Assembly: GCF_024756275.1 (NCBI RefSeq)
Contig: NZ_JANUGQ010000015.1
Span: 117,057-181,056 of the forward strand
Reading direction: 5' to 3'
Source of the DNA: Streptomyces pyxinae
GTDB lineage: Bacteria; Actinomycetota; Actinomycetes; Streptomycetales; Streptomycetaceae
Length of the DNA stretch: 64,000 bases
A program made the position numbers and the translations under genes. Numbering within the stretch: position 1 is the first letter of the stretch; every line of letters begins with the position of its first letter. This document shows positions 24,587-32,580 of the stretch, in pieces. Under the pieces are notes generated by a model. It was not told the origin of the DNA and ran no database searches. It was given only the letters and a program-made list of their open reading frames with translations.

Positions 24587-26275
24587 GTGGACCCGGTGAT
24601 CGTGGTCGGCGCGGGACCGGTCGGTCTCGCGCTCGCCCTGGCGCTGGCCGCTCAGGAAGTGCCCTGCGTCGTGCTGGACGAGGGCTCCGGCGCCGAGGAG
24701 GTCCGCGCCGCGCGGACGGCCGTGCTCCGCCCCGACACGGCCGCCTTCCTCACCGGGCTCGGCTGCCCCGGCCTCGAACTCGACGGGGCCCGCTGGACCG
24801 GCTGGCGCTCGATGCGCCGCAGGCAGCCGACCCGGCAGCTCGCCTTCGCTCCGTACGGCCCCGAGCCCGCCCTGCCCGAACCGCGCCGGCCGGAGGTGTC
24901 CCCGGGCCGGTCGCCCGCGCCGGACGCCGCCACCGGGCAGGGCCCCGGTCCGGTGCCGCCGCTGCACCTCCCGCAGCACGCGCTGGTCCGCCGGCTGCGG
25001 GACGCCCTCGCGGCGCTGCCGGACCGGAAGCTGGTGCGACTGGTCCCGTACAGCCGGGTGGACGCCGTGGAGCAGGACGACCGGGGCGTCTCGGTCCACG
25101 CCCGGGGTGCGGAGGACACCTGGTGGCGGGGAAGTCATCTGGTCGGCTGCGACGGCGCCCGTTCCACGGTGCGCAAGCTGCTCGGCATCCGCTTCCCGGG
25201 CCGGACGGCGGTGGAGCGGCACGCCGTCGCCGCGCTCCGCGCCGAGCTGCCGTGGCCCGGCGAGGCGCTGCTGCACCGCCGGCCGCCGTGGCGGAGCGGC
25301 GGCGAGGAGATCACCGCCCGGCCGCTGCCGGACGGGACCTGGCGGCTGGACTGGCTGCTGCCCCCGCGCGGCGAACTGGTGACCCCGGACGCGCTGATCG
25401 GCCGGATCCGCGAGACGCTCGCCGGCTGGTGCGGTCACACCCCCGCGTACGACCTGCTGGACACCGGCGTCTACACGCTCCACCACCGGCTGGCGAAGAG
25501 CTGGCGGGCGGGCCGGGCCTTCCTCGCCGGGGACGCCGCCCATCTGCTGGGCGCGCTCGGCACCCAGGGACTCGACGAGGGGCTCCGGGACGCCGCCAAC
25601 CTCGCCTGGAAGCTGGCCCTCGACCGGCACCACGGCGCCTCGGAGACGCTGCTCGACAGCTATCAGGCCGAACGGCGCACGGCGGTCGCCGCCCGGCTGC
25701 GCGCCGCCGACCAGTCGCTGCCGGTGCTGCGTGGTCCGGGCGGGCTGCGGACGGTGCTGCGGGGCTCCGGCCATGACGCGCTGCTGACCGACGGGCACCT
25801 GGGGCTCGGGCCGCTGGGCGCGCCCCCGGCGTATCCGCTCTCCCCGCTCGCGCCCCCGGACGCCGGGGGGCGGTCCGCGGTGGGCACCCCGGAGGGCGCG
25901 CCCGCCGAGGACGTCCGGGTCACGGCGCCGGACGGCACCACCGGACGGCTGCGCGAGCGGCTGGGGCGGGGCCGGCTGCTGGTGGTCCTGGTCGCGCCCG
26001 GCACCGGGGTGTGGGACCGGCGCCACTGGGCCACCGCCGGGGTGATGCCGCGCCTCGCGGAGACGGTGGCCGCGCTGCCGGTGCCCGGCGAGGTGCTGGT
26101 CACCGAGGCGTACCCGGGCGCGCCGGCGCACGCGGTGCTGCTGGTGCGCCCGGACGGGCATCTGGCGGCCTCGTTCGGCGGGGTCCGCCCGGCCGAACTG
26201 CGGGCGGCGGCCGAGGCGGTGCGGGGCGGAGCGCCCGCCGCCGTGCCCAGCGACGCGACCGCCGGGACGGACTGA
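24587..26275 (+). CDS. FAD-dependent aromatic-type monooxygenase (PheA/TfdB family)
   Basis: The 562-residue flavoprotein begins at GTG 24587 with an immediate FAD-binding motif (IVVGAGPVGLALALALA). It continues with the DG motif in LVGCDGARSTVRKLLG and the second FAD motif GDAAHLLGALGTQGLDEGL, then ends in a thioredoxin-like C-terminal domain (LLVVLVAPGTGVWDRR, HAVLLVRPDGHLAASF). This architecture belongs to group A hydroxylases such as phenol 2-monooxygenase and many antibiotic-tailoring enzymes. The substrate is unknown and no biosynthetic partners are adjacent. GGGAG precedes the start. It appears monocistronic. Confidence 0.88.
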   Translation: MDPVIVVGAGPVGLALALALAAQEVPCVVLDEGSGAEEVRAARTAVLRPDTAAFLTGLGCPGLELDGARWTGWRSMRRRQPTRQLAFAPYGPEPALPEPRRPEVSPGRSPAPDAATGQGPGPVPPLHLPQHALVRRLRDALAALPDRKLVRLVPYSRVDAVEQDDRGVSVHARGAEDTWWRGSHLVGCDGARSTVRKLLGIRFPGRTAVERHAVAALRAELPWPGEALLHRRPPWRSGGEEITARPLPDGTWRLDWLLPPRGELVTPDALIGRIRETLAGWCGHTPAYDLLDTGVYTLHHRLAKSWRAGRAFLAGDAAHLLGALGTQGLDEGLRDAANLAWKLALDRHHGASETLLDSYQAERRTAVAARLRAADQSLPVLRGPGGLRTVLRGSGHDALLTDGHLGLGPLGAPPAYPLSPLAPPDAGGRSAVGTPEGAPAEDVRVTAPDGTTGRLRERLGRGRLLVVLVAPGTGVWDRRHWATAGVMPRLAETVAALPVPGEVLVTEAYPGAPAHAVLLVRPDGHLAASFGGVRPAELRAAAEAVRGGAPAAVPSDATAGTD

Positions 26276-26337
26276 CCGGCGGCCGGCCGGGGCCCGGTGG
26301 CGCACCGGCCGGCCGCTGTCCGGGGACCGGTCGGTGA

Positions 26338-26367
26338 TTGACCGGCGCCGGGCACCCGTGCTGTACT
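26338..26367 (+). promoter_or_regulatory. Promoter of the cysteine leader/dioxygenase operon
   Basis: TTGACC (26338-26343), an 18-nt spacer and TGTACT (26362-26367) form a promoter with the start expected at about 26375, only 3 nt before the leader ATG. The leader peptide would therefore be translated from a nearly leaderless mRNA. Confidence 0.65.
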
Positions 26368-26377
26368 CCGGTCCATC

Positions 26378-26473
26378 ATGACCACCCTGAACGACACCGA
26401 TGTGCGCCTGTGGCGGAGGTTCCACATGGACCTGCTCCGCTACGCCGGCTGCGTGTGTCGTCCGTCCTGCTGA
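26378..26473 (+). CDS. Cysteine-rich leader peptide upstream of cysteine dioxygenase
   Basis: A 31-codon open reading frame contains WRRFHMDLLRYAG and ends CVCRPSC, with three cysteines in the last seven residues. This is the recognisable "putative leader peptide" class of actinobacteria; poly-cysteine leaderless short ORFs in mycobacteria act as cysteine-responsive attenuators. It lies 284 nt ahead of the cysteine dioxygenase gene with a GC hairpin in between. A regulatory rather than structural role is inferred. It was found by reading the sequence; no alignment was run. Confidence 0.8.
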   Translation: MTTLNDTDVRLWRRFHMDLLRYAGCVCRPSC

Positions 26474-26533
26474 ACCAGCGCCCCCACTCACCCGGTGTTC
26501 TCTTCGGCCGGGTCCGGTCGCGTTCGGCTCTCC

Positions 26534-26553
26534 GGCGCCCGTCTCCGGGCGCC
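26534..26553 (+). promoter_or_regulatory. Candidate attenuator hairpin
   Basis: GGCGCCCG (26534-26541) pairs perfectly with CGGGCGCC (26546-26553) around the loop TCTC. It sits 60 nt after the leader-peptide stop and 204 nt before the dioxygenase start, where an attenuator would act. No U-tract follows. Competing structures are likely in this GC-rich leader. Confidence 0.4.
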
Positions 26554-26757
26554 CGGCTTCCGGTCCCGCCGCCCTCCGGGCTCCCCGTGACGGGGCGTCC
26601 CGCGTCCGGTGGACGTCTCCGGTCTCCCGGCCTCCGGGCCGCACCGGCCGTCCGCCGGCGTCATGGCGTCCCCGCTCGCGGGCGGTGCCCGTCCGGCGGC
26701 GCTCCGGCGCCCCGCGCCGCCGCGACCGCCGGTCCAGGACTCTCAGGACGGTTCCTC

Positions 26758-27369
26758 ATGACGCTCCTTCCTTCGGCATCCCCTTCTCCCTCCCCTGCTC
26801 CTTCCGCTTCTCCCTCCCCTGCTCCTTCCGGGCCGGCCACCGCCTCGGGAACGGCCGTCGGCCCGGACCGGGCGGTGGCCCCGACCGCCGCCGAACTGCT
26901 CGCCTTCGTACGCCGTACCGCCGCCGACGCCGCCCTGGTCGCCTCGCTGCCGCTCGATCCGGAGGGCCGGACCTGGGTGCGGCTCGACGGCCCCGCAGGC
27001 AGCGAGGCCTGGCTCATCGGCTGGCCGCCCGGCACCGGGACCGGCTGGCACGACCACGCCGAGTCGCACGGGGCCTTCGCCACCGCGCGCGGCGCCCTCC
27101 GCGAGCACGCGCTCTCGGTCCGTCTGCCCTCGGGGGGCTGGCGGACCCTGGAACTCCACGAGGGCGTCGACCGCCGGCGCCTGCTCCCGGCGGGCACCGG
27201 CCGGGCGTTCGGGCGCCACCATGTGCACGAGGTGCTCAACGAGTCGGCCACCGAGCACGCCGTGTCGGTGCACGCCTACTACCCGCCGCTGCCGCTGATG
27301 CGACGGTTCAGCCGGACCGGCCAGGTGCTGCGGCTGGAGCAGGTGGAGCGGCCGGAGGACTGGCAGTGA
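26758..27369 (+). CDS. Cysteine dioxygenase, type I
   Basis: The 203-residue cupin protein oxidises L-cysteine to cysteine sulfinate using Fe(II) and oxygen. Iron ligands are seen in GTGWHDHAESHGAF (HxH near residue 98) and in GRHHVHEVLN. The first 40 residues are a Ser/Pro/Ala-rich tail (SPSPAPSASPSPAPS) encoded by a 24-bp tandem repeat and are not needed for the fold. A downstream start would remove them, but the ATG at 26758, with AGGACGG about 10 nt upstream, is the best-supported. Its stop overlaps the GTG of the rhodanese gene (GTGA). Confidence 0.9.
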   Translation: MTLLPSASPSPSPAPSASPSPAPSGPATASGTAVGPDRAVAPTAAELLAFVRRTAADAALVASLPLDPEGRTWVRLDGPAGSEAWLIGWPPGTGTGWHDHAESHGAFATARGALREHALSVRLPSGGWRTLELHEGVDRRRLLPAGTGRAFGRHHVHEVLNESATEHAVSVHAYYPPLPLMRRFSRTGQVLRLEQVERPEDWQ

Positions 27370-27770
27370 GCGCGGCGGAGCGGGACCCGGCCGGCACCGG
27401 TATCGACGAGCTGCTGGAGCGGGTCCGGGAGGGCCTGGACCGGATCGGGCCCCGGGAGGCGTACACGGCGGCCGGGGCCGGCGAGGCGCTGCTGGTGGAC
27501 ATCAGGTACGCGGCGCTGCGGGAGCGCGACGGGCTGATTCCGGGGGCGCTGGTGATCGAGCGCAATGAGCTGGAGTGGCGCCTGGACCCGCGCGGCAACC
27601 ACCGGGTGCCCGAGGCGACCGGTCATGATCTGCGGGTCGTGGTGGTGTGCAACGAGGGGTACGCCTCCTCACTGGCGGCCGCCTCCCTCCACCAGCTGGG
27701 CCTGCGCCGGGCGACCGACCTGATCGGCGGCTTCCAGGCCTGGCGCGCCGCCGGCCTCCCGGTCGCCTGA
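27366..27770 (+). CDS. Rhodanese-like protein
   Basis: The 134-residue single-domain rhodanese has the active-site loop VVCNEGYASSLAA with the sulfur-accepting Cys near residue 95, preceded by LLVDIRYAALRERDG and followed by DLIGGFQAWRAAGLPV. It is translationally coupled to cysteine dioxygenase by a 4-nt overlap, so it probably handles sulfane sulfur or sulfite generated by cysteine breakdown. This pairing is common in actinobacteria. A hairpin at 27924-27948 may end the operon. Confidence 0.9.
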   Translation: MSAAERDPAGTGIDELLERVREGLDRIGPREAYTAAGAGEALLVDIRYAALRERDGLIPGALVIERNELEWRLDPRGNHRVPEATGHDLRVVVVCNEGYASSLAAASLHQLGLRRATDLIGGFQAWRAAGLPVA

Positions 27771-28084
27771 CACCCCCGGGCCGCGCCCGTCCGGATCGGC
27801 AGGACCCTGCCGTACCGGCCCCGGCCCGGCGGCCGGACCACTCCCCCGGACGGCGCGGAGCGTCCGGGCAGGCCGCACAGCGGCCACCGGGCCCCGGCGG
27901 TCACAGGCGCGCGCGTCCACGCCGGCCGGAGCGGTCACGGCTCCGGCCCGGCACCCGGGACTGGGCTCCGGGCATCCGAGCATCCGAGACCAGGCCCCGG
28001 CCGCCCGGCTCCGGAGTCCGCCGCCCGGGAAGACCGGCACCCCGGCCCCCCAGCCGCCGTCCTCCCCCGGTTCCGGCCCCGGTC
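27771..28084. other. 314-bp spacer between convergent rhodanese and recX genes
   Basis: Apart from the hairpin listed separately this GC-rich stretch shows nothing recognisable. Confidence 0.4.
27924..27948. terminator. Hairpin between convergent rhodanese and recX genes
   Basis: GGCCGGAGC (27924-27932) pairs perfectly with GCTCCGGCC (27940-27948) around a 7-nt loop. It is located centrally in the 314-bp convergent spacer and may serve both transcripts. Confidence 0.55.
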
Positions 28085-28666
28085 CTACAGTCCTTCCAGC
28101 CCGTCGGTGTCCTCGCCCTCCTCCTCCAGGGCCTGCCGGACCACCCGCAGGGCCAGGCCCTCCCCGTACCCCTTGCGGGCGAGCATGCCGGCGAGGCGGC
28201 GCAGCCGGCGGTCGCGGTCGAGGCCCCGGGTGGCCCGGAGCTTGCGGTCCACCAGCTCGCGAGCGGTCGCCTCCTCCTGCTCGGTGTCGAGCTGCCCCAC
28301 CGCTCGGTCGATCAGTGCCGAGTCCACGCCCTTGGTCCGCAGCTCCCGGGCCAGGGCGCGGCGGGCCAGGCCCCGGCCGTGGTGCCGGGACTCCACCCAG
28401 GCGTCCGCGAAGGCGGCGTCGTCGATGAGGCCGGCCTCCTCGAAGCGGGCGAGCACCTCCTCGGCGATCTCGTCCGGGACCTCCCGCTTGCGCAGGGCCT
28501 CGGCGAGCTGGCCCCGGGTGCGTGGGGTGCCGGTGAGCAGGCGCAGACAGATCGCCCGCGCCCGCTCGGCCGGGTCCTGCGGCGGCGGGGACAACGGGGG
28601 CGACAGCTCGTTCCCGGCCCTCGACGAGTCGGAGCTGTCGCCCGGCCATTCGGTGCGCCGGACCAT
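28085..28666 (-). CDS. recX: Regulatory protein RecX
   Basis: RecX binds RecA filaments and modulates recombination and SOS signalling. The 193-residue product consists of the typical three-helix repeats (TPRTRGQLAEALRKREVP, LIDDAAFADAWVESR, GLARRALARELRTKGV, MLARKGYGEGLALRVVRQ) after a disordered N-terminal tail. It starts 4 nt after the recA stop, so it is co-transcribed and probably made at low level by read-through. Confidence 0.95.
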   Translation of the reverse strand: MVRRTEWPGDSSDSSRAGNELSPPLSPPPQDPAERARAICLRLLTGTPRTRGQLAEALRKREVPDEIAEEVLARFEEAGLIDDAAFADAWVESRHHGRGLARRALARELRTKGVDSALIDRAVGQLDTEQEEATARELVDRKLRATRGLDRDRRLRRLAGMLARKGYGEGLALRVVRQALEEEGEDTDGLEGL

Positions 28667-28670
28667 GGCG

Positions 28671-29804
28671 CTAGCTCTTCGCGGCGGTGGCCTTGGTCGC
28701 CTTGGTGGCCTTCACCGCGGGAGCCGGTACGGACGGCTTGGCGGGGTCACCCGCGCCGGCCGCCGTGGCCGCCGCGTCGGCGGCCGGCTCGGCCGACGGC
28801 TCCTCGGGACGGACGCCGACGCCCAGCTTCTCCTTGATCTTCTTCTCGATCTCGTCGGCGAGGTCGGGGTTGTCCTTGAGGAAGTTGCGGGCGTTCTCCT
28901 TGCCCTGGCCCAGCTGGTCGCCCTCGTAGGTGTACCAGGCACCGGCCTTGCGCACGAAGCCGTGCTCCACGCCCATGTCGATCAGACCGCCCTCGCGGCT
29001 GATGCCCTGGCCGTAGAGGATGTCGAACTCCGCCTGCTTGAACGGCGGCGCGACCTTGTTCTTGACGACCTTGCAGCGGGTGCGGTTGCCGACCGCCTCG
29101 GTGCCGTCCTTGAGGGTCTCGATCCGGCGGATGTCGATGCGCACGGAGGCGTAGAACTTCAGCGCGCGGCCACCGGTCGTGGTCTCCGGCGAGCCGAACA
29201 TCACACCGATCTTCTCGCGGAGCTGGTTGATGAAGATCGCCGTGGTCTTGGACTGGTTGAGCGCGCTGGTGATCTTCCGGAGCGCCTGGCTCATCAGCCG
29301 GGCCTGGAGACCCACGTGGGAGTCGCCCATCTCGCCCTCGATCTCGGCGCGCGGCACCAGCGCGGCCACCGAGTCGATGACGATCAGGTCCAGCGCCCCG
29401 GAGCGGACCAGCATGTCCACGATCTCCAGGGCCTGCTCGCCGTTGTCCGGCTGGGAGAGGATCAGGTTGTCGATGTCGACGCCGAGCTTCTTGGCGTACT
29501 CGGGGTCGAGAGCGTGCTCCGCGTCCACGAAGGCGACCTGACCGCCGGCCTTCTGCGCGTTGGCCACGGCGTGCAGGGTCAGGGTCGTCTTGCCGGAGGA
29601 CTCCGGGCCGTAGATCTCCACCACCCGGCCGCGCGGCAGGCCACCGACGCCGAGCGCGACGTCCAGCGCGGTCGAACCGGTCGAGATGACCTCGATGGGC
29701 TCCTTCGACCGCTCGCCCATGCGCATCACGGCGCCCTTGCCGAACTGTCGTTCAATCTGCGCGAGCGCGGCGTCGAGCGCCTTCTCGCGGTCGGTTCCTG
29801 CCAT
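28671..29804 (-). CDS. recA: Recombinase RecA
   Basis: The 377-residue RecA has Walker A GPESSGKTTL, the VDAEHALDP and LDLIVIDSVAAL segments, the loop region NQLREKIGVMFGSPET and an Ala/Lys-rich C-terminal tail (AVKATKATKATAAKS) typical of streptomycetes. It drives homologous recombination and triggers LexA self-cleavage. ATG 29804 has GGTGG upstream; longer readings enter the promoter region. It carries both a LexA-type box and a RecA-NDp promoter. Confidence 0.98.
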   Translation of the reverse strand: MAGTDREKALDAALAQIERQFGKGAVMRMGERSKEPIEVISTGSTALDVALGVGGLPRGRVVEIYGPESSGKTTLTLHAVANAQKAGGQVAFVDAEHALDPEYAKKLGVDIDNLILSQPDNGEQALEIVDMLVRSGALDLIVIDSVAALVPRAEIEGEMGDSHVGLQARLMSQALRKITSALNQSKTTAIFINQLREKIGVMFGSPETTTGGRALKFYASVRIDIRRIETLKDGTEAVGNRTRCKVVKNKVAPPFKQAEFDILYGQGISREGGLIDMGVEHGFVRKAGAWYTYEGDQLGQGKENARNFLKDNPDLADEIEKKIKEKLGVGVRPEEPSAEPAADAAATAAGAGDPAKPSVPAPAVKATKATKATAAKS

Positions 29805-29847
29805 GGGTTCCACCCGGTTTGCTTGTGTCGATCGCTTCACGTCAAAG

Positions 29848-29870
29848 ACGCTAACCCCTGCCACTGACAA
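29848..29870 (-). promoter_or_regulatory. RecA-NDp (PafBC-type) promoter of recA
   Basis: On the minus strand TTGTCAGTGGC (29870-29860), six bases and TAGCGT (29853-29848) match the RecA-NDp DNA-damage promoter (TTGTCAGTGGC-N6-TAGGGT consensus) used by the activator PafBC in actinobacteria. The start is expected near 29841, giving a 37-nt leader. Confidence 0.88.
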
Positions 29871-29952
29871 TGGGCCCCGCCGTCCTTCCGACCTGTGGAC
29901 AACTCCGCACCGGCACCCCCGGCACCCCGGATTCCCGGGCCGGACCCCCATC

Positions 29953-29966
29953 AGAATGGATGTTCG
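29953..29966 (-). promoter_or_regulatory. LexA-type SOS box upstream of recA
   Basis: The plus-strand sequence AGAATGGATGTTCG reads CGAACATCCATTCT on the recA strand, matching the Gram-positive SOS box CGAACRNRYGTTYG with two differences. The identical core GAACATCCATTC has been described upstream of Streptomyces recA. It lies about 90 bp upstream of the RecA-NDp element, so it may serve a second, upstream promoter. Confidence 0.75.
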
Positions 29967-30213
29967 ATTTTAGTGTCAAGCGAGCCACGCCAGGGACCGG
30001 CCGTGCGCCATCGACCTCCGACGAGTGAACTTGACCGAGCCCCAGTCGGCTCTGCCCCGTCGGCTCCGACCGTTTTTGGAGCTCGCGCAGATAGGCGCGC
30101 CCTCACGGGCAGCGGTTCGGCCGCCGCCGTACGTTGCTCCCGTCACCGTCTTGCTGGGGGCCACAGCGAAATATCGTGTGCCTTCGGGTGGGCTGGTGCG
30201 TAATGATGTGGAT

Positions 30214-30978
30214 ATGTCACGTCCTTTTGAAGAGCTTGTCGCCGAAGCCGAGTCGGCTTCCGTGGAGGGCTGGGATTTCTCCTGGCTGGACGGCCGGGCG
30301 ACCGAGGAACGCCCGTCGTGGGGCTATCAGCAGGCGATGAGTCGGCGGCTCGCGGTAGTGTCGGCGGCGCTCGATATCCAGACCGGTGGCGGTGAGGTCC
30401 TGGCCGGGGCGGAGAGGATGCCGCCCACGATGGCCGCGACGGAGTCCTGGCCGCCGAACGTGGCCAAGGCGACCAGGCTGCTGCACCCGCGCGGGGCGGT
30501 GGTCGTCGCCGACCCGGACGAGCCGCCGCTGCCGTTCGCCGATGAAGCATTCGACCTGGTGACCAGCCGGCATCCCGCGACGGTGTGGTGGTCCGAGATC
30601 GCGCGGGTGCTGCGACCGGGTGGGACGTACTTCGCCCAGCATGTCGGCCCCGCCAGCGTGTGGGAGCTGGTGGAGTACTTCCTGGGGCCGCAGTCCGAGG
30701 CGCGCCGGAAGCGGCACCCCGACGACGAGACCGCGGCGGCGAAGGCCGCCGGCCTGGAGATCGTCGACGTGCGCACGGAGCGGCTGAGGATGGAGTTCTT
30801 CGACGTCGGCGCCGTGATCTACTTCCTGCGTAAGGTGATCTGGACGGTGCCCGGCTTTACCGTCGAGCAGTACCGCGGACGCTTGCGCGAGCTGCACGAG
30901 AAAACCGGGGCCGAGGGCCCCTTCATCGCCCACTCCTCCAGGACCCTCATCGAGGCACGCAAGCCTGAGCGCGCGTAA
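30214..30978 (+). CDS. Class I SAM-dependent methyltransferase
   Basis: The 254-residue product has a degenerate methyltransferase core: LDIQTGGGEVLAG for motif I, PRGAVVVADPDEPPLPFADEAFDLVTSRHP for the following strands and RVLRPGGTYFAQHVGP for the post-motif loop. A C-terminal domain contains VIYFLRKVIWTVPGFTVEQY. It resembles small-molecule methyltransferases of actinomycetes annotated only by fold. ATG 30214 (MSRPFEEL) fits homologue starts; the ORF stays open upstream in less coding-like sequence. It is followed after 25 bp by an inverted transposase remnant, so this may be a mobile or recently acquired segment. Substrate unknown. Confidence 0.8.
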   Translation: MSRPFEELVAEAESASVEGWDFSWLDGRATEERPSWGYQQAMSRRLAVVSAALDIQTGGGEVLAGAERMPPTMAATESWPPNVAKATRLLHPRGAVVVADPDEPPLPFADEAFDLVTSRHPATVWWSEIARVLRPGGTYFAQHVGPASVWELVEYFLGPQSEARRKRHPDDETAAAKAAGLEIVDVRTERLRMEFFDVGAVIYFLRKVIWTVPGFTVEQYRGRLRELHEKTGAEGPFIAHSSRTLIEARKPERA

Positions 30979-31003
30979 GAGCCTGCGGAGGCCAGGCGTG
31001 CCT

Positions 31004-31680
31004 TCAGGGACGGCGGTTCGGCCGGCTGTCCCAGCGGTGGGTGGTCCATGCCCGGCGGATCGGGCTACGGACGGTGATGACCGTGTCGGCGAGGCCGAAG
31101 AAGCCGTTGACGACGGTCGTACGGCGTTCGTAGCAGCGGGTGAGCCGATGGAAGGCGTTCTGCCAGGCGGTTCGCTCGACGTGCCGCCGTTGGGCGGCCT
31201 GGACTGGCACCTTGGTCCCCTTGTGGGCGATCCGGCCACGCAACCCTCGTTCGTCGAGCGGCGCGCGTGACGTGGCCGAGTCACAGCCGGCGCCGAGGCG
31301 CACGGTGATCTCGTCAGGAAGTAGTCCGAATGCGGCCGAAAGATCCAGAGTTGGCGCCAGGAGCGGCGAGTCGTGGCAGTTGGTACCGGCCAGGACTCGG
31401 CCGATGGGGATGCCGTAGCCATCGGTCATGCCCGAACGCTTCATGGCCTGCTTGCCTCGGTCGACCGGTGAGCGTCCGGCCGCCTCACCGCCGCCGGGGG
31501 CCTTGATGATGGCCCCGTCGACGGCGATCTGGCCGAGGACGAGACCGACGATGCGGTCGTAGGCGTCGAGCGCGATCTGCTTCAGCCGGGCGAACAGCCC
31601 CGGCTGCATGCACTCGTCGTGGCGATTGCGGATGGTGGTAGCCGAGCAAGCGGAGTCCGCGACCGCCTCGTAGGCGCCCC
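31004..31680 (-). pseudogene. Truncated IS5-family transposase
   Basis: The reading frame encodes the C-terminal 225 or so residues of an IS5-type DDE transposase: IAVDGAIIKAPGGGE with the first Asp, LGAGCDSATSRAPLDERGL with the second, and HVERTAWQNAFHRL with the Glu, ending in VRSPIRRAWTTHRWDSRP. The N-terminal helix-turn-helix domain and start codon are missing; upstream of about 31680 the frame runs into unrelated sequence. The right end abuts a small membrane-protein gene. No intact inverted repeats were recognised, so the element is presumably dead. Confidence 0.85.
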
Positions 31681-31695
31681 TGTCTGCGCGACCCC

Positions 31696-31890
31696 TTAGT
31701 CGCGACCGCTGGTGCGCCGCGTCACGCTCCGGCGCCGGCGCTTCTCGGAGCGACGCACCAGCTCGCCCACGGCGAGCGTCACGGTCGCCACGCGGCGGGC
31801 CCAGCGGGGTCCGCCGCGCTCCGCCCACACCACACACGCACACCCGCCGACGGCAAGCAATAAGACGCCGAGCAGCAGCAGACCGATCAT
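31696..31890 (-). CDS. Small membrane protein, unknown
   Basis: The 64-residue product starts MIGLLLLGVLLLAVGGCACVV, a single membrane helix, followed by a basic tail rich in Arg (RRSEKRRRRSVTRRTSGRD) that would face the cytoplasm. GGGGTGAGG precedes ATG 31890; GTG 31899 is an alternative. It ends in TAA directly next to the transposase remnant, so its last residues may have been altered by the insertion. No family was recognised. Confidence 0.6.
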   Translation of the reverse strand: MIGLLLLGVLLLAVGGCACVVWAERGGPRWARRVATVTLAVGELVRRSEKRRRRSVTRRTSGRD

Positions 31891-31992
31891 GTTCCTCACC
31901 CCTGCGTTCAGTCGTACGGTCCTGCCGATCGTCTCAGACCAGGAAGGGCGCCGACGGGATGTCCGACCGGCGCGGGCGCTCCGGCCGTGGGT

Positions 31993-32439
31993 TCAGGGCC
32001 GGAGCGGGTGCGGGCCGGCGACCGCCTCGGTGAGCAGCCGGCGGTCGGCCGGGACGGCGAGGACGCCGCGCAGGGCGGTGTCGCGTACGGCACGGGCGGG
32101 CGCGGCGCGCAGCGTCCAGGCACGGGTGGCGAGGTCGGTGCGGGCCGGCACCCGCAGGGCGTCGGCCCGGCGGGCGTGGCGCCAGGCGGTGAGCCCGCCG
32201 GGGGCCGGGCCGCCGCGCGCGGTCGCGCCGGGCAGCCGGCCCAGCGGGTGCGGCGCCTCGGCCAGTCCGCTCGGGGGCAGCGCCTCCGGGGTCCGCGCGT
32301 GCGGGTCCGACGCCTGGGACTCGGTGACCGGCCCCGGCCGCCGTTCCGGCACCACCACGTCGAGCCCCGCCCGGGCGAGCAGCAACGCGGCGCTCAGGCC
32401 GACCGGCCCGGCCCCCACCACTTCCACGGCCGGTGCCAT
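31993..32439 (-). pseudogene. Shortened FAD-dependent monooxygenase remnant
   Basis: The 148-codon frame begins like a group A flavoprotein monooxygenase (VEVVGAGPVGLSAALLLARAG, then VVVPERR). After about 70 residues it passes into sequence like the extreme C-terminus of such enzymes (RTDLATRAWTLRAAP, LRGVLAVPADRRLL). Roughly 300 residues of the usual 450-500, including the DG and GD FAD motifs, are missing, so it cannot be active. It lies downstream of tetR on the same strand. An internal deletion is the simplest explanation. Confidence 0.7.
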
Positions 32440-32580
32440 GCCCGGCACTCCAACCGGGCCCGGCGGGACGCCGACCGGGCCCCGGGCCCCCGCCGCTCCG
32501 GCCCGGCACCTCGCTGCCCCGGCCCGGCGCCCGGTCGCCGGCGCGCTTCCGACCGGCCGTCGGCGCCGGCCGGCCACCTC

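Larger units (their letters stand above)
29805..30213. other. 409-bp divergent region between recA and the methyltransferase
   Basis: It contains the recA promoter and SOS box (listed separately). From about 29950 rightwards base composition is more AT-rich than the core genes (for example CGATTTTAGTG, GAAATATCGTG, TAATGATGTGGATATG). That agrees with a junction to accessory DNA. No Shine-Dalgarno sequence or clear promoter was found for the methyltransferase. Confidence 0.5.

Noticed and set aside
27366..27770. Rhodanese start further upstream as a fusion with cysteine dioxygenase
   Set aside because: The two genes are in different frames and overlap by four bases (GTGA), so they are separate coupled genes.
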